Shown: positions 22,550 to 34,040, counted from the first letter of the stretch. The stretch is DNA of 64,000 bases from Distichodus sexfasciatus (GCA_032718565.1 JAVGVS010000004.1:5631062-5695061); one strand, 5' to 3'. Program-made: numbers and translations. The notes: generated by a model not told the origin, from the letters alone.

Positions 22550-22980
22550 AACCTCATGGTGGGTTTGGTGATCGATGAGACCACGAAGGAAACAAATGAC
22601 CCTTCAAGTTCTGTGTGACATTGTCAGACAGTCTGTAGATGGAGTAAATCTGGGGTACAGGTAAGCTTGAGCTGCTGCACGACTGGGGAAAGCACAAGTG
22701 TTCTTTCTGACCCCATCGAGAACTAGTATGTGCCTCCACAGCTCCATGTGTGTCCATTGTGGAGGAGGACCTGACAACCTTCAGCATGACTTGCAAAAGT
22801 GGTTTGGTCTGTCCAAATAAACCCGGGTAGACGGGAGGCTAACAGTGAGGACAGCTCTGGTGGTGTCACTGATGGAATCATGAAGAACTGTAAGATGTAG
22901 CTCTTTACATATTTTACATGGCCGTTTTAGGTTGCAAGACCCTGTTGACCGCCCCACATCTCCAGCAGCGTTTACCATCT
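22550..22980 (-). pseudogene. Gag zinc knuckle and aspartic protease remnants
   Basis: 22781-22978 contains 'CKICKELHLTVLHD', a C-x2-C-x3-H-x4-H knuckle of the type that ends Pao gag, followed by 'VLTVSLPSTRVYL' (start of the protease fold). About 22690-22780 in another frame has 'LVLDGVRKNTCAFP', corresponding to the protease active-site loop, apparently with the D-D/G-S motif damaged. Confidence in the knuckle is higher than in the protease. Confidence 0.6.
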
Positions 22981-22999
22981 TTAATCCAGGCTACAATCT

Positions 23000-24930
23000 G
23001 GGCATTCGTCAACTTCTTGAAAGTCTCGCAAGAGTTGAGGTAGTGATCCCTGTTGTCACAAAGGGGACAGTATGGCTTGGGCTTGAAGCTGGATTTAGGG
23101 GGTGTCGGATCAGGAGTCTTAGGCTACACTCTCAATGCGTCTGGAGAACTGACCTGAATGCTCTCTGGGATGAGGTGCTCAGCTCTACCAAAGGCCTTGG
23201 GACCCCACTTCTGGAACATAGCCGAGCTCTACTGAGATCCATTTCATCTTGAGACTTGATCTGAGCCATTTGCAAACAGAGTGCAATGCCTTTGTTTCCA
23301 GCCTGCCTGGGGAATTCCCCTACTTAAGCAGTATTCAACAAAACTGTCGCGATAGGCTGGTGGCAGTTTACTCAAGAGACGGTGCACATGAGAGCCACAC
23401 AATAGCTCATAACCATTTTGGCCCTCGAGAGTTTTCAGCATACCCACTACACCGTACCGGACAGCGCAATGAGTCGAAGGCATTAGCATCACCCAACTTA
23501 AGAGGCGGGGTGCTTAGGATGGCACCCAACTCAGACTGAACGAGCTGTCTTGGCTGTCCATACTTGTCTTGAAGTGCCTGCAAAGCAAGCAGGTAAGGCT
23601 GGGGGTGATACATGAAGGCTTTTGCTAGCTGATGAGCACTGAAAAGTTTCAAATGGCTTAAGAGAACATGATATTTATACTGTTCGCTGATATGATTGTG
23701 ACTGCTCAACAAATTGTCCAATGCTAACTTGAATAGAGCAAAGTCACTCTAAGCACCGCTCTCGAAAACTGATAATGAAGGTCGTGGAATGCCATAGGCT
23801 GAAGCAAACAGGAGCTCTGGACTCGGATGCGGTGGGTAGACGGCTGGGTGAAGCTGAGACGGTTGAATGTAACTAGGACATGACGTGTCGCCGCTGATGC
23901 TTGGTGGTTGAGATAGGAGCTGTGCAGACCTGGAACTGTCACACTGGCATTGTTGCTATCTGTAGTGTGTAGCTGTGGTAGGTTGCCGTGGTCACACGCC
24001 AGTAACGCTGATGCTCAGGCATGCATGGAGGTTGGGACAGGAGCGCCAAGGAGGACTGGGGTGCCGCTTTCAACTGTGATGACACAGAGTGTACTGAGAA
24101 TGCAGGATGAGCAGACGGTGCAGTGACAGGAATTGGCAATGAGAATGCTTGCGGTCCCGGGATGAGTGTGGCAGGCAAGGGCGCACTGGCAGAGTAAGTA
24201 GCAGGTGAGGCCCACTGTGTCGGTCTAGGTGACAGCTGGGACAATGCAGAGCCATCAGGAACAGGCTGCTTGTAGACAGGGCAGCAGTGATGACATCACA
24301 GCTGGCTGAAGGGGCTGCCGGGCGTGGGAAGACATGAGCTGAGGAATAAGTCTTGGTTGCGCTTGCGCTGGCTGTTGCATAACCAAACCAGACCCCAGGA
24401 ACTGCCGGGAGGTTGAACTAGAGTCTATAGAGTATATGGAGGATAAAGTTTTGCTACTTCATTTCTGCCCTGCTTGCTGGAGCGTACGCTGTCGTTCCAG
24501 GTGCTGTGACAGAGCCACCTTTGCAGCAAGCGCCTCCTCTTGCATGTGCTGGGCTTCTTTTGCTTGTGCTTGCAGTCGTTGGTGTTCCAGATCAATCAGT
24601 GTGTCCTCTTCTACTTGTTGCCATAAACTGTCATACTGTCTCTGCTTAATCTTCCTCCAAATAAAGAAGTCTGGGCGCTTAGGAGAGCCTGTGGGGACAG
24701 ACACCCACGCAAGCAATGGTCCCATCATCTTGGAGTGAGAGCTGACACCGCTTGTGAGACGCTTTCCTGCTGCTTTGGGGCTGACTCAGGATGTGAGAGT
24801 GAAGCTTGGAGGAGGGGTCACCTGCAAGCTTGGTAGCCAACATCGTAATCATCCAGATGTGGGTAGGCAGATTCGCCTGGCGTCGAGGTCTGATGATAAA
24901 TCAGATGCATCACCTTGTGCTTTGTCCATA
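23000..24930 (-). pseudogene. Gag region, BEL/Pao
   Basis: Reading from the 5' LTR side: 24459-24728 has 'RRPDFFIWRKIKQRQYDSLWQQVEE'-like charged sequence followed by a glutamine/alanine/leucine-rich helical stretch that looks coiled-coil (roughly residues 30-89). 23939-24244 is proline/serine-rich linker. 23407-23721 has 'ISEQYKYHVLLSHLKLFSAHQLAKAFMYHPQPYLLALQALQDKYGQPRQLVQSELGAIL', a capsid-like helical domain shared by Pao gags. 23244-23492 continues with 'YELLCGSHVHRLLSKLPPAYRDSFVEY'. The knuckle follows downstream. Gag would form the particle; here it is split by frameshifts. Confidence 0.7.
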
Positions 24931-24952
24931 TTGGTTCAACACTGCTCTCAAT

Positions 24953-24968
24953 CCGGCTCAAAGGACCA
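24953..24968 (-). other. Primer-binding site matching the tRNA-Tyr 3' end
   Basis: Element-orientation sequence TGGTCCTTTGAGCCGG starts five bases inside the 5' LTR. From memory, vertebrate tRNA-Tyr ends ..CCGGCTCGAAGGACCA; the site's complement ccggctcaaaggacca differs at one base. TGG start (complement of CCA) and position fit a primer site. Confidence 0.7.
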
Positions 24969-24973
24969 CCTTT

Positions 24974-25603
24974 TGTAGCGGAGTCACGCTACAATGCTAT
25001 ATTACACTGGTTGAGGCGGCCAAATATGGACAGGATTCCGCTAAGAGAATGAGGGATTGGAGAAGAGATTCTTTGGGTTGTCATCTGCACCAACTATTCT
25101 TTGGCAGTGATGTCTGTGGCTAATGGTCTAAAGGAACAATAAAGAAATATAATCACAAACTATCTTCTGAGAACCATTTACAGCAATAATATTCGCATTA
25201 AATCAAACATATGCAAATAAACACTGATTAAACAATCACGTCTGCATCCTTTACATTAATAGCAACCTATCCAATGCAAATAGGCATAATATAGTTGTGC
25301 AATGACGCATTATTAATGTAAACACAAGTGTGACGCAGTATAATAATCCTGCCGATGCTACTGCTAACGGGGCAAATTACAGCCACTACGGCGCTCAAAA
25401 CTTGTATATTGTAACCACAAACAATCGTGGGGATCAACAACACAGTATACTAGATGAACATACACATGCAGATGTACTTACGTCAAGGCATAAAACGCAT
25501 TATACAGAACATAGACAGACGTGCAGAGATGAGCCTTCACCGAACGGTCTTTCTGTGCCACACTAAATCAACAACTTTAGTTCCTGGGACAGGCTTTCGT
25601 ACA
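24974..25603 (-). repeat. 5' LTR of the BEL/Pao element
   Basis: Window-orientation start TGTAGCGGAGTCAC and end ..CTTTCGTACA, followed by the CTGGT target duplication (25604-25608). It carries the same two ATGCAAAT octamers (25211-25218, 25274-25281) as the other LTR, and the same 'tgtgacgcag' and 'gtaaacaca' region. Confidence 0.85.
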
Positions 25604-25682
25604 CTGGTAAATTATTAAGTTGTTGTGGTTTAAAATTAACCCTCCTGTTATGTTGCGAGTCAAATTGACCCATTATATACAT

Positions 25683-25870
25683 ATGGGATGCACCGATACC
25701 GACACCACCCCCAGTGCAGTTACTCCTACTCGAACAAATACCCAACACCGAAGATATCATGTAATTATGTTCATCGCCACGCGGAGGCAGTGTAATTGCC
25801 ACAACACTTGCCAAATAAACTGCAAACTGTGCGTTGATAAAAATGTTAGCCGTCTGGAGGTACTTTAAAA
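25683..25870. mobile_element. One-ended hAT fragment inside the piggyBac-like element
   Basis: Begins 'tgggatgcaccgataccgacacc', the canonical fish hAT terminus, but no matching inverted end was seen before 26090. It is either truncated or its partner end was lost to later insertions. Confidence 0.45.
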
Positions 25871-26092
25871 TAAATGATAATGACAGCGCAAAAGAGACTA
25901 ATATTTAAATATTGGTCATATTTTTATATTTTATTTTAATTGTTGTTTATTTTTATCGTTTTGATACATACAGACAAAGAAATGATAAAAAATTAGTATC
26001 ATTTATTTTGAAAATAAATATAATAAGGCTTCAAGGTACTTTAATTTATATTTTGGTTTTTGAAAGGATTTTTTGAGCTTAGACTACTATAT

Positions 26093-27007
26093 TTCCTGTA
26101 CGAGAGGCCCCGGTTTATAAAATCAATTTACAAACTCAAGATTGGTGCGGTTGTTTAAATGGGGGCGACTCTATCTAAAACAGAAAACATTCGCTAAAAG
26201 TATAATTCAGTGCACAAAAAAAATATATTTATATACCAAATGATTGTTGAATTTAAATGTACCTGTTTACTGGCAGCAAAACAAAGATAGATCATGATGA
26301 TGCCCTTGTCACTTGTCCCTGCCATATCCAGCCTCAAGTAGTTACAATGTACCTTTTCAGGCTCCTTGCTACATTACATCCTAGCATAGGCACACAAGCT
26401 AGGCAAAAACATTTAATAGAAATAAAAGGAACAAAAGTTTATTGTTCGCTGGTAAAAGGTAGGTTTTTTATTTTCGTTTGAACCACTGGAGATAAAATTT
26501 CGCAATACAGCAATGTCAATCATCTGTATACATGTAAATTCTTCAGTATAAAATTAGCAACACTGAAATGCAAAAATTATTAGGCTTATCTTTCTTCACA
26601 TCCTTCAAAATCAGATCCGCAAACGTCATCGTCGCCGAACAACTCGATTGTAACCTGTGCTGCTTTGCTGTCGTATGATGTCGACACGCCATCACCGGGT
26701 ATCGCTTTGTGCTGGTAGGTTTGTAGGAAGGGACGCTTTGGCGAAAACCCGTTTGTACGCTTTGGTTTCACGCTGTTCCATCGCCGAATAACCTTATTTC
26801 GGGTGACGCTTTGACTGGTATTTGCCACGCTGCCGCTGTCGCCAGAATGGTTAACGTCACTATAGAGTCGCAGCGCCTCTAGGGCTACGACGCTGCTAAT
26901 AACGATGGGGGCGTTTATCTTAGAGTTTTAAAACATAATGAGCATTTTCTGCGGTTGAGTAGAATGGGGCCACCTATAGTGTGGGGCGGCCTATCGTTGG
27001 GGAAATA
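26093..27007. mobile_element. Nested element with imperfect terminal inverted repeats, family unknown
   Basis: Left TATATTTCCTGTACGAGAGG and right (reverse complement) TATATTTCCCCAACGATAGG are about 80% alike over some 25 bp, continuing with GGCC. Target duplication is not clear. It contains a minus-strand open stretch of 80 residues (26586-26828) with no recognised domain. The right terminus abuts the next element. Confidence 0.45.
26586..26828 (-). pseudogene. Unrecognised coding-like remnant inside a nested element
   Basis: The translation starts with a basic stretch ('NKVIRRWNSVKPKRTNGFSPKRP') and ends with an acidic one ('IELFGDDDVCGSDFEGCEER') and a stop. The DNA is GC-richer, with more CpG, than its AT-rich surroundings. 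It could be the N-terminal part of a transposase left in a deletion derivative. I recognise no domain and assign no function. Confidence 0.3.
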
Positions 27008-27009
27008 TA

Positions 27010-27537
27010 CAGTAATTTTATATTGGTAAAATATATAAAAAGTTTTAGGCAGGTGTGAAAAAAATAGTTAAATAAACAAAGAATGCTTTCAGAATATAAA
27101 TAATGATTGTTTATTTTTATCAATTTACAAAGGATAACAAAAGAAAAAATCTAAATCAAATCAATATTTGGTGTTACTTACCTTTTGCCTTCAAACCAGC
27201 ATCAATTTTATAGGTACACTTGCACAAACTGTGGGATTATAGTCATTATATTATTTTGTAGGATTATAGGATTATAGATCTGTATTAGTTCTCCAAGATG
27301 TTTGGAACAACCTAACAACCGAAGTTCTTCCAAAAACTGTAAAAAGTGTAGAAGAATTGATGGTGTTTTGAAGCAAGAAGGGTGGTCATAACAAATATTG
27401 ATTTGATTTAGATTTCTTTGTTCATTCACTGCATTTTGTTGATTGATGAAAATAAATGATTAATACTACCATTTTGGAAAGCATTCTTTATATACATTTT
27501 TCATTGACCTGCCTAAAACTTCGGGTAATAAGTACTG
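27010..27537. mobile_element. Tc1-like MITE (deletion derivative)
   Basis: Flanked by TA on both sides (27008-27009 and 27538-27539). Internal landmarks near each end are 'aagttttaggcaggtgtg' on the left and 'cacctgcctaaaact'-type 'gacctgcctaaaacttc' on the right, plus 'aaatcaaatcaatattt..tgttac' versus 'acaaatattgatttgatttagatttc'. These are the long inverted ends of a widespread vertebrate Tc1 family. Transposase is absent. Confidence 0.65.
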
Positions 27538-27600
27538 TATATTGTATAAATATATATATATATAACATATATATATATATGTTTAAGTATGTTTTCAGTA
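27538..27600. repeat. (TA)n microsatellite
   Basis: Run of tatatatata, interrupted once by acat, beside the Tc1-like MITE terminus. Confidence 0.7.
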
Positions 27601-27667
27601 TGAAACTTCTTGTGCTTGGCTTAATAAGGGTAATCAGCATATAAAATAAAATGGTTACTTTCACACA

Positions 27668-29142
27668 GAGTGCTGTGAAAAAGTATTTTCCCCCTTCCAG
27701 ATTTCTTTTTTTGTTTGTCACACTTACATGTTTCAGATTATCACACAAATTTAAATATTAGACAAAGATGACCCAAGTAAACACAAAATGCAGTTTTTAA
27801 GTGATGATTTTATTTATTAAGGAAAAAAACTATCCAAACCTACATGGCCCAAATTAATTGCCCCCTAAACCTAATAACTAGTTGTGCCACCTTTAGCAGC
27901 AACAACTGCAATTAAGCATTTGCGATAACTGGAAATGAGTCTTTCACATTGCTGTGGAGGAATTTTTGCCCACTCTTCTTTGCAGAATTGTTTTAATTCA
28001 GCCATATTGGAGGATTTCCGAACATGAACCGCCTTTTTAAGGTCATGCCACAGCATCTCAATTGGACTCAGGTCCAGACTTTGACTAGGCCACTCCAAAA
28101 CTTTCATCTAGTTTTTTTTAAGCCATTCAGAGGTGGACTTGCTGGTGTGTTTTGGATCATTGTCCTGCTGTAGAACTCGTGCGCTTCAGCTTGAGGTCAC
28201 AAACTGATGGCCGCACATTCTCTTTCAGGATTTTTTGGTAGAGAGCAGAATTCATGGTTCCATCAGTCACAGCAAGTCGTCCAGGTCCTGAAGCATCAAT
28301 GCAGCCCCAGACCATCACACTACCACCTCCATGTTTGACTGTTGGCATGACGTTCTTTTTCTGAAATGCTGTTACTTTTACACCAGATGTAATGGGACGC
28401 ACACCTTCCAAAAAGTTCAACTTTTGTTTCGTCAGTCCACAGAATGTTGTTCCAAAAGACTTGAGGATCATCAAGGTGTTTTTTGGCAAAAGGAAGACCA
28501 GCCTTTATGTTCTTTTTGGTCAGCAGTGGTTATCGCCTTGGAACTTTGCCATGCAGGCCATTTGTGCCCAGTCTCTTTCTTATGGTTGAGTCATGAACAC
28601 TGACCTTAACTGAGGCAAGTGAGGCCTGCAGTTTTTAGATGTTGTTCTGGGTTCTTTTGTGACCTCTTGGATCAGTCGTTGCTGCGCTCTTGGGGTCATT
28701 TTTGTAGACCAGCCACTTCTAGGAAGGTTCACCACTGTTCCATGTTCACTGGAGTCCCAAAGCTTTAGATCTCAGCATGATGTCTTCCTTTTTTTAGGAT
28801 CTTTTGGGCTACTTTTTAAGTGATCTCTTGATTCAGCAGGTCTGGCAGTAATCAGGTCTGGGTGTGGCTGGTGAAATTGCACTCAGATTTCCAAAAAATG
28901 TGATGAACCACCGTTACTTTATGATTTTACAAGGGGGGCAATTATTTTTGTATTTTTGTAGGTTTGGATAGGTTTTTTTTCATTAATAAATAAAATTATC
29001 CCTTAAAAACTGCATTTTGTGTTTACTCGGGTTATCTTTGTCTAATATTTAAATTTGCTTGATAATCTGAAACATGTAAGTGTGACAAACATGTAAAAAA
29101 ATAAGAAATCAGAAAGGGGGCAAATACTTTTTCACAGCACTG
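27668..29142 (-). mobile_element. Tc1-like transposon, copy 1
   Basis: Ends carry long (about 180-bp) inverted repeats: left 'gtgctgtgaaaaagtatttt', right '..aaatactttttcacagcactg' followed by TA. The transposase is on the minus strand and broken: 27871-28107 is the intact C-terminus, including 'WPSQSLDLSPIEMLWHDLK' with the catalytic glutamate, and 28157-28489 covers the middle ('KHGGGSVMVWGCIDASGPGRL', 'TMNSALYQKILKENVRPSV') in a shifted frame. The DET motif after the first catalytic D and the 'DNDPKHT' motif are only found in other frames. A 76-bp deletion removes N-terminal coding sequence near 28769. Sister copy at 36651-38209. Confidence 0.85.
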
Positions 29143-29185
29143 TATATATATATGTATGTGTAATATATATACATATATATAATAA
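29143..29185. repeat. (TA)n / (TATG)n microsatellite
   Basis: Tatatatatatgtatgtg followed by tatatatacatatatata beside the Tc1 right end. Confidence 0.7.
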
Positions 29186-29399
29186 AGAACGAGTTAATTA
29201 TCCTTATTAAACCATGATCTGTGAGAGGAAAATAACACCATTACACCACATATTGATTGAAATGGTTAGTAATGGAGTTGAGATATAAACAATGTTTATT
29301 GAGATTTTTTGGTTTCTGACAATTTTGGATAATTAAACATGCCCCGAGTCAAAATGACATCATTGATGTTCCTGAGAAAGAACATAAAAGAAGGGTTAA

Positions 29400-32300
29400 A
29401 TTAAAAGGAAAAATATTGGTAGATACAGACAGGAATATTTGAATACTTGTTTTCTTGTCAATGAGAAATATATCTGAATCATTTCTGAGAAGTTTGTGAG
29501 ATGTAAACATCGACTTAACATATCATATACAATAATAATACTTTAATTAAAAGCATTAATAAGTGGTTGTATCCTTTAGGGCAGTTGTCCAAAGATATGT
29601 ACTACCAGGATGTCATCACATTTGCAGTTGTTTTAGGTATAAACATATTTCTAAGAAAGCAACTTTAGTTGCAATTGAAGCTGAGAAGAAATTAAAAAGG
29701 TAAAGCAAACAAAGGCTCGTCACTATGATTTCAAATGAATATAAAAAATAAGTCGTAGTGTTAAGATTACAAGGAATATTATGAGGGCGTATTAAACCAT
29801 TGTAGATTTAAATCAAAAACAGTTGAAGTTAAAGGAGTGGTTAACATTCAAAGAAAAAAGCAAAAAAATACAGAATTTGAAGTTGCAGATTTTATGGATT
29901 GTCTTTCTTGCAAGTTCTTGCTTGCTATATTGTGTGTTCCAGATTGTTTTAGTACCTCAGGTTAAGAGACCATTGGCTAATTACACAAATGTATTAATAT
30001 AAATTAAACAGTAAAATTGTCTGTTTTGCTAAGCTTTTGTGTTTAAAGCCATCTATTGCCTTGCTTGGTATGCTCACTATCTTATTAATGTGTTTTGACC
30101 TTGTATACTTTTTGAATATCATTAATATCATGTGAATATCCAAATATAAACCAACTTTACCATGTAGCTAGGTTGAATTTTTTCCATTATATGGTGTTTG
30201 TATGTACTGTATGTTTTCTGCTGGGCAAACAAAAATGAGGCAAACACAGTATGTCACATTTTTGAACAAGTGTAACAGTGTAAGCTTGAAGCAACCATGT
30301 AACACAATATTGTATACATCTAGTAGAGAATGGCTGATGAGAGCAGGCAGTGACTATCTGTAGGGTCATTAACCTCTATTTAGTTAATGTCTAATTAAGT
30401 TCCGCATGGCACGCATCAAGGTCACACTTAATGGTAGATCATTTAGGAGCACTGACTAGCGGGAAGCAAACAGACATGAATGGGACAGCACTGATGCAGC
30501 ATACTGTGAAAGGCTGAAAGACAGCTTTCTAAAGGCAAACAACAGAGAAAAGCCGTTCCTTTCTAAATTGTACTCTGGCTACAGACAATGCATTCAATAT
30601 TGTGAACCACTTTTACTTAGTTCTCCTGGATTTGTTAAACAAGAAAAGTAATCATGCAATAAATTGTGTTTGCTTCATTTTTTTGGCCCAGCCATGTATA
30701 TGGATATATGTATCTATAATACTTTTCTTAAGTTAAAACTTTTGTAAAAAATTTTCAAGACTCCCATCATCTTCTCTCGGAAGAAGACTTAGTTAAGGCG
30801 AGGTGTGAGAAAGGTCCCCCTCTTCCCGGTGCTTTGCCACTGTTCCTCCTTTCATTCCTCTCCTCCGCCACCTCCTCCTTTTGCTGCTGTCATCACTCGC
30901 TCTCCTTCCTCGTCCTGCTCTCAAACTCAAAATGGACTTGACTGACGTATCAAGGGTAATCCCCAAGCATTTGCCTTTAAAAAATAAAACCCTTTTTAAA
31001 AGTGGCAGAGTAGCACCCAAAAACGTTTGAAGCAATGTTGTGCTTGTCATGTCTGGCGCTGCTTCCTGCCTCCAGATTTCCATGTTTATGCGCTTATCAG
31101 TCAGTTCAGGAGAAGGTTAAAAAAATAAATAAATAAAAAACTGAAAAAACTACTCAAAATTACGACAATGCTAACAAGGTTAACAGGGAATAAAGGCAAA
31201 TGAGGAACTTGAGCGTAACAATGCAGTCTAATAAAAATCTTATGACCACTTTATTCAAGTTGCGATTCGCCATTTCTTACCCAAGACATGTTTTTTAGCT
31301 TCTTGTTCTTGGTCTAAATGTCAAGCACTTTTGTCACAACTTTAAACACATCTTTACAATACGAATATTGCTATGAATTCTCTTAGCACCTGTTTAAAGA
31401 AACATGACTTTGTCATACATTTTAACAGAAACATTCACCAGTTGTTCTTAAGGAGAATTTTGTTGTCAGAACTCACTTACACAAGATACACATTACAATA
31501 ACATATTGACTGTTTCAGGGTCTGGTGCTTTACTGTATTCATAATCACATTTAGGCATTTCTGTCAACAGCATTTAGCTATGTTAATTAAGAATAACTGG
31601 CACGCAAGCAGTTTATGAGAAAATATTGGCAGTTCAAGAACACATCATGAATATAACACTTTTCTTTGGAACAGATTTAAGAAAAAAACTTTAAGAAGCT
31701 AAGTTGGTAGATGTATGTTCATGCAAATGTCAACATATACAAGTCACTTTTAGCTTCTGTTTATTGTTAGCCAGGTTAGCTTACCAGACTCACTGTGATC
31801 TGTAGTCTGAACAATATATTTCTACATTTTACAAAAATATAGCTTCTTTTTAGTCTTCTTACTGTCTGGAAAGATTTATGGAGCTTGTCAGAATTTGATG
31901 CCGCATTAGCTGGGAGGGCCAGCCTTCTTTTAACTTTATCTAAAAGCTCTTTAGCTTTTGTTTATTTTATTTTATTGAAGAAATGCTTGAAATGTCAAAA
32001 AGTGCTGATGCAGCAAATCCACTTTGCTTGACATAGTAACCTACACTGTATGATATTTAGACAATAAATAATACTATTTGTATAATATTATATAATAATA
32101 TAAAAGTCTTACTGTAAATCTCAGACAAGCTCCCAAATTTTGAGTTATAAATATAAAATTTCCCCATCCCACAAAGTGCTTCAATTATCGCTTTTGTTGA
32201 TTTTAGCCAATTAAGTAGTTGTGCTTTAAAGTTGAATTAAACATTAAAACAAAATTAACTAAAAAAATATATATATATATTTTGTGTAAATATTCATTTA

Positions 32301-33900
32301 TACATTCATGTATACTCTGCAGTAATTAGTCATGTTCTCTATAGAGAAGCCGGAACATTGACCCAGAAATCTTTTGGAATGCAAGCCAGCTTAAGCTGAC
32401 ATCAAGGCCGGCTTTAATTTCCTTGTCCCTGAAAAAAGTAATGGCTGCCAAGTTCATTAAATCACCCCCAATACAGCAGTTGACAAAAACACAACGGCAG
32501 AGAAGGTCAAGGTTGTGACATTTCACGCCTTATGTAAGAACTGCTGGCCAGGCTTGCTGTGTCAAAACCTTGTCCGTAGACCATCCTCCTACTTTAATTG
32601 AGTTTCCCCCCCCCCTCTTCTGTCCCCTAATCCTTTCAAAAATCTCCTCTTATTCCTTTTCCACTCAATGACTTTTGTTGTTTGAACTTAGCTCAATAAT
32701 GAGTAGCTGTGCTCTAAAAATTTATTCAACATTTAAAACTAACAGATTTTAAAAACATTAATAATGAGGTGTAGGGATGGCACTTCTGTTTGCCAAGGTG
32801 GCAATGATTATGGTACATCCGGGTAGCAAGACGGCAATGAGAACCACATTTTTAGTTCTAGAGGCAGTGATAAGGACCGCTTTTTGGCTTCCTCAATGTT
32901 CAGCTTCCCTGTTTCCACTATCCTTACTTGCCTCTCTTCTGTTTCATTGCCTTCTCCCTTCAGACAAGTCAAGCTCCTTTCTCGATTTCCTCTGCCCCTT
33001 CGCTGTTCCCTTCCACACCTCCAACCTATTCGTCTCTCTTTCCTCTTACAGGTAGATGCAACTGGCTTCAATTTGATATCTCCTCCTCTTACCCCACAAG
33101 CCCATCCCATTTTTTGCAGGAGGGGGTTGGAGTGACTTCTGCCATGCCGAACAAATCTGATGATCAGTTCTGCCTCTCATGACCCGAACCGAAAGAATAA
33201 GAAGAGGCGCCCTTGCCGGCTGCCTGCCAACCAATTACCACCCCAACAACCCTTAGCACCTGCCGTGCTCCCCCCTTATTGTGGCTTTGGTATCTGTCCC
33301 TCCTTCTTCCTTTTTTTCCGGCATCAAGGAGTGCCAGCACCAGCACCTCCAATTACCCAGCTCAACAAAGAGCGCCCTCCCACAGGGTCCTTCCTGATTG
33401 TCTTAGCCCTCTCGTTCTGCACCCCTCCATCTCCTCAACACAATTACAACTATCGCCAGTACCCTCCAACACCCTCAACCTCCACCCCTGTGTTCCTTGA
33501 ATGCTCGAATGTACCACCAGTTCCGCCATGGCATCATCATTCCTGCGGCCATTCTGCGATTTAATTAAGGCCCTTTCCCGCCGGTTCCTCGTCAGCCTGT
33601 TACTCATTACTCATAGTCGCCTCGCCTTGCTGTTACCAGCACAAGGGTTCCCGCTTATGTGTTATGTCTGAGAAATGTGCTGCTCTCCGGGCACCTAATA
33701 GGTATCGCTGCCATTCACCCTCCTGCCTTTGGCCTGTTTGTGATCCGCTAATTAGTGCTAGCTGAGCACCGTGATACCTTTTTGTGAAGTGAGATTTTTT
33801 CTTCTACCCCCTTCAGGTTTATGCTTCATGAGAGATTCCTCTTTGTGTAATGATTTTTTTGGAGGAATAAACCCCTCCTTTTCTTGAAAGGAGTAAAATA
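29400..33900. other. Largely unique non-coding DNA
   Basis: No gene or clear transposon. AT-rich from 29400 to 32300 with a short (TA)n at 32264-32280. Blocks at about 30370-30460 ('gttaatgtctaattaagttccgcatgg') and 33540-33790 ('ttaattaaggccctttcccgccgg', 'ccgctaattagtgctagctgagcacc') look like possible conserved non-coding elements. Overlapping frames around 32777-33607 on both strands have no domains; pyrimidine-rich DNA there favours long openings. Confidence 0.3.
33540..33790. promoter_or_regulatory. Candidate conserved non-coding element
   Basis: Repeat-free block with several TAATTA-type cores and balanced base composition between less structured flanks. Inference only. Confidence 0.25.
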
Positions 33901-33904
33901 GAAT

Positions 33905-34040
33905 CCTTCACATTTATGGCATAGACAAGATGCTCTTATCCAGAGCTACTTTTCATTTCAAGTTTCAGGGACAGTTGGCCAAAAAATGGAACTAGACCTT
34001 GCCTATTTTTGCTGGTTGCAAACTTTATCTAGTCGGTCAA
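33905..34040 (-). repeat. SINE family A fragment
   Basis: 'catttatggcatagacaagatgctcttatccagagc' and 'tttcagggacagttggcc' match the body of the family seen at 2950-3125. A further 'gtcttatccagagtgactgg' is at 34146-34165. Confidence 0.5.

Larger units (their letters stand above)
18781..25603 (-). mobile_element. BEL/Pao LTR retrotransposon, defective, minus orientation
   Basis: It has two LTRs (18781-19458 and 24974-25603), a 5-bp target duplication, a tRNA-like primer-binding site and, reading on the minus strand, gag, protease, reverse transcriptase, RNase H and integrase remnants in BEL/Pao order. At 6.8 kb it is a little short, because the coding part between the reverse-transcriptase active site and RNase H is missing. 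All frames are interrupted by stops and frameshifts, and the LTRs differ at many positions plus indels, so the copy is old and dead. It is the largest single element in the window and was inserted in the + strand intron in antisense. Confidence 0.85.
25640..29395. mobile_element. piggyBac-like element (TTAA-flanked) hosting nested transposons
   Basis: The left end reads TTAA-CCCTCCTGTTATG (TTAA at 25636-25639) and the right end as reverse complement TTAA-CCCTTCTTTTATG (TTAA at 29396-29399). Both ends have the nearby 'gtcaaattgaccc' / 'gagtcaaaatgac' motif common near termini of fish piggyBac elements. Without the insertions only about 0.8 kb remains, so this was a short non-autonomous element. 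It lies 32 bp from the BEL/Pao target duplication. Confidence 0.6.

Noticed and set aside
28331..28603. + strand frames identical in the two Tc1 copies (also 37319-37591)
   Set aside because: Antisense to the transposase; identity comes from the shared 735-bp patch and does not indicate a gene.
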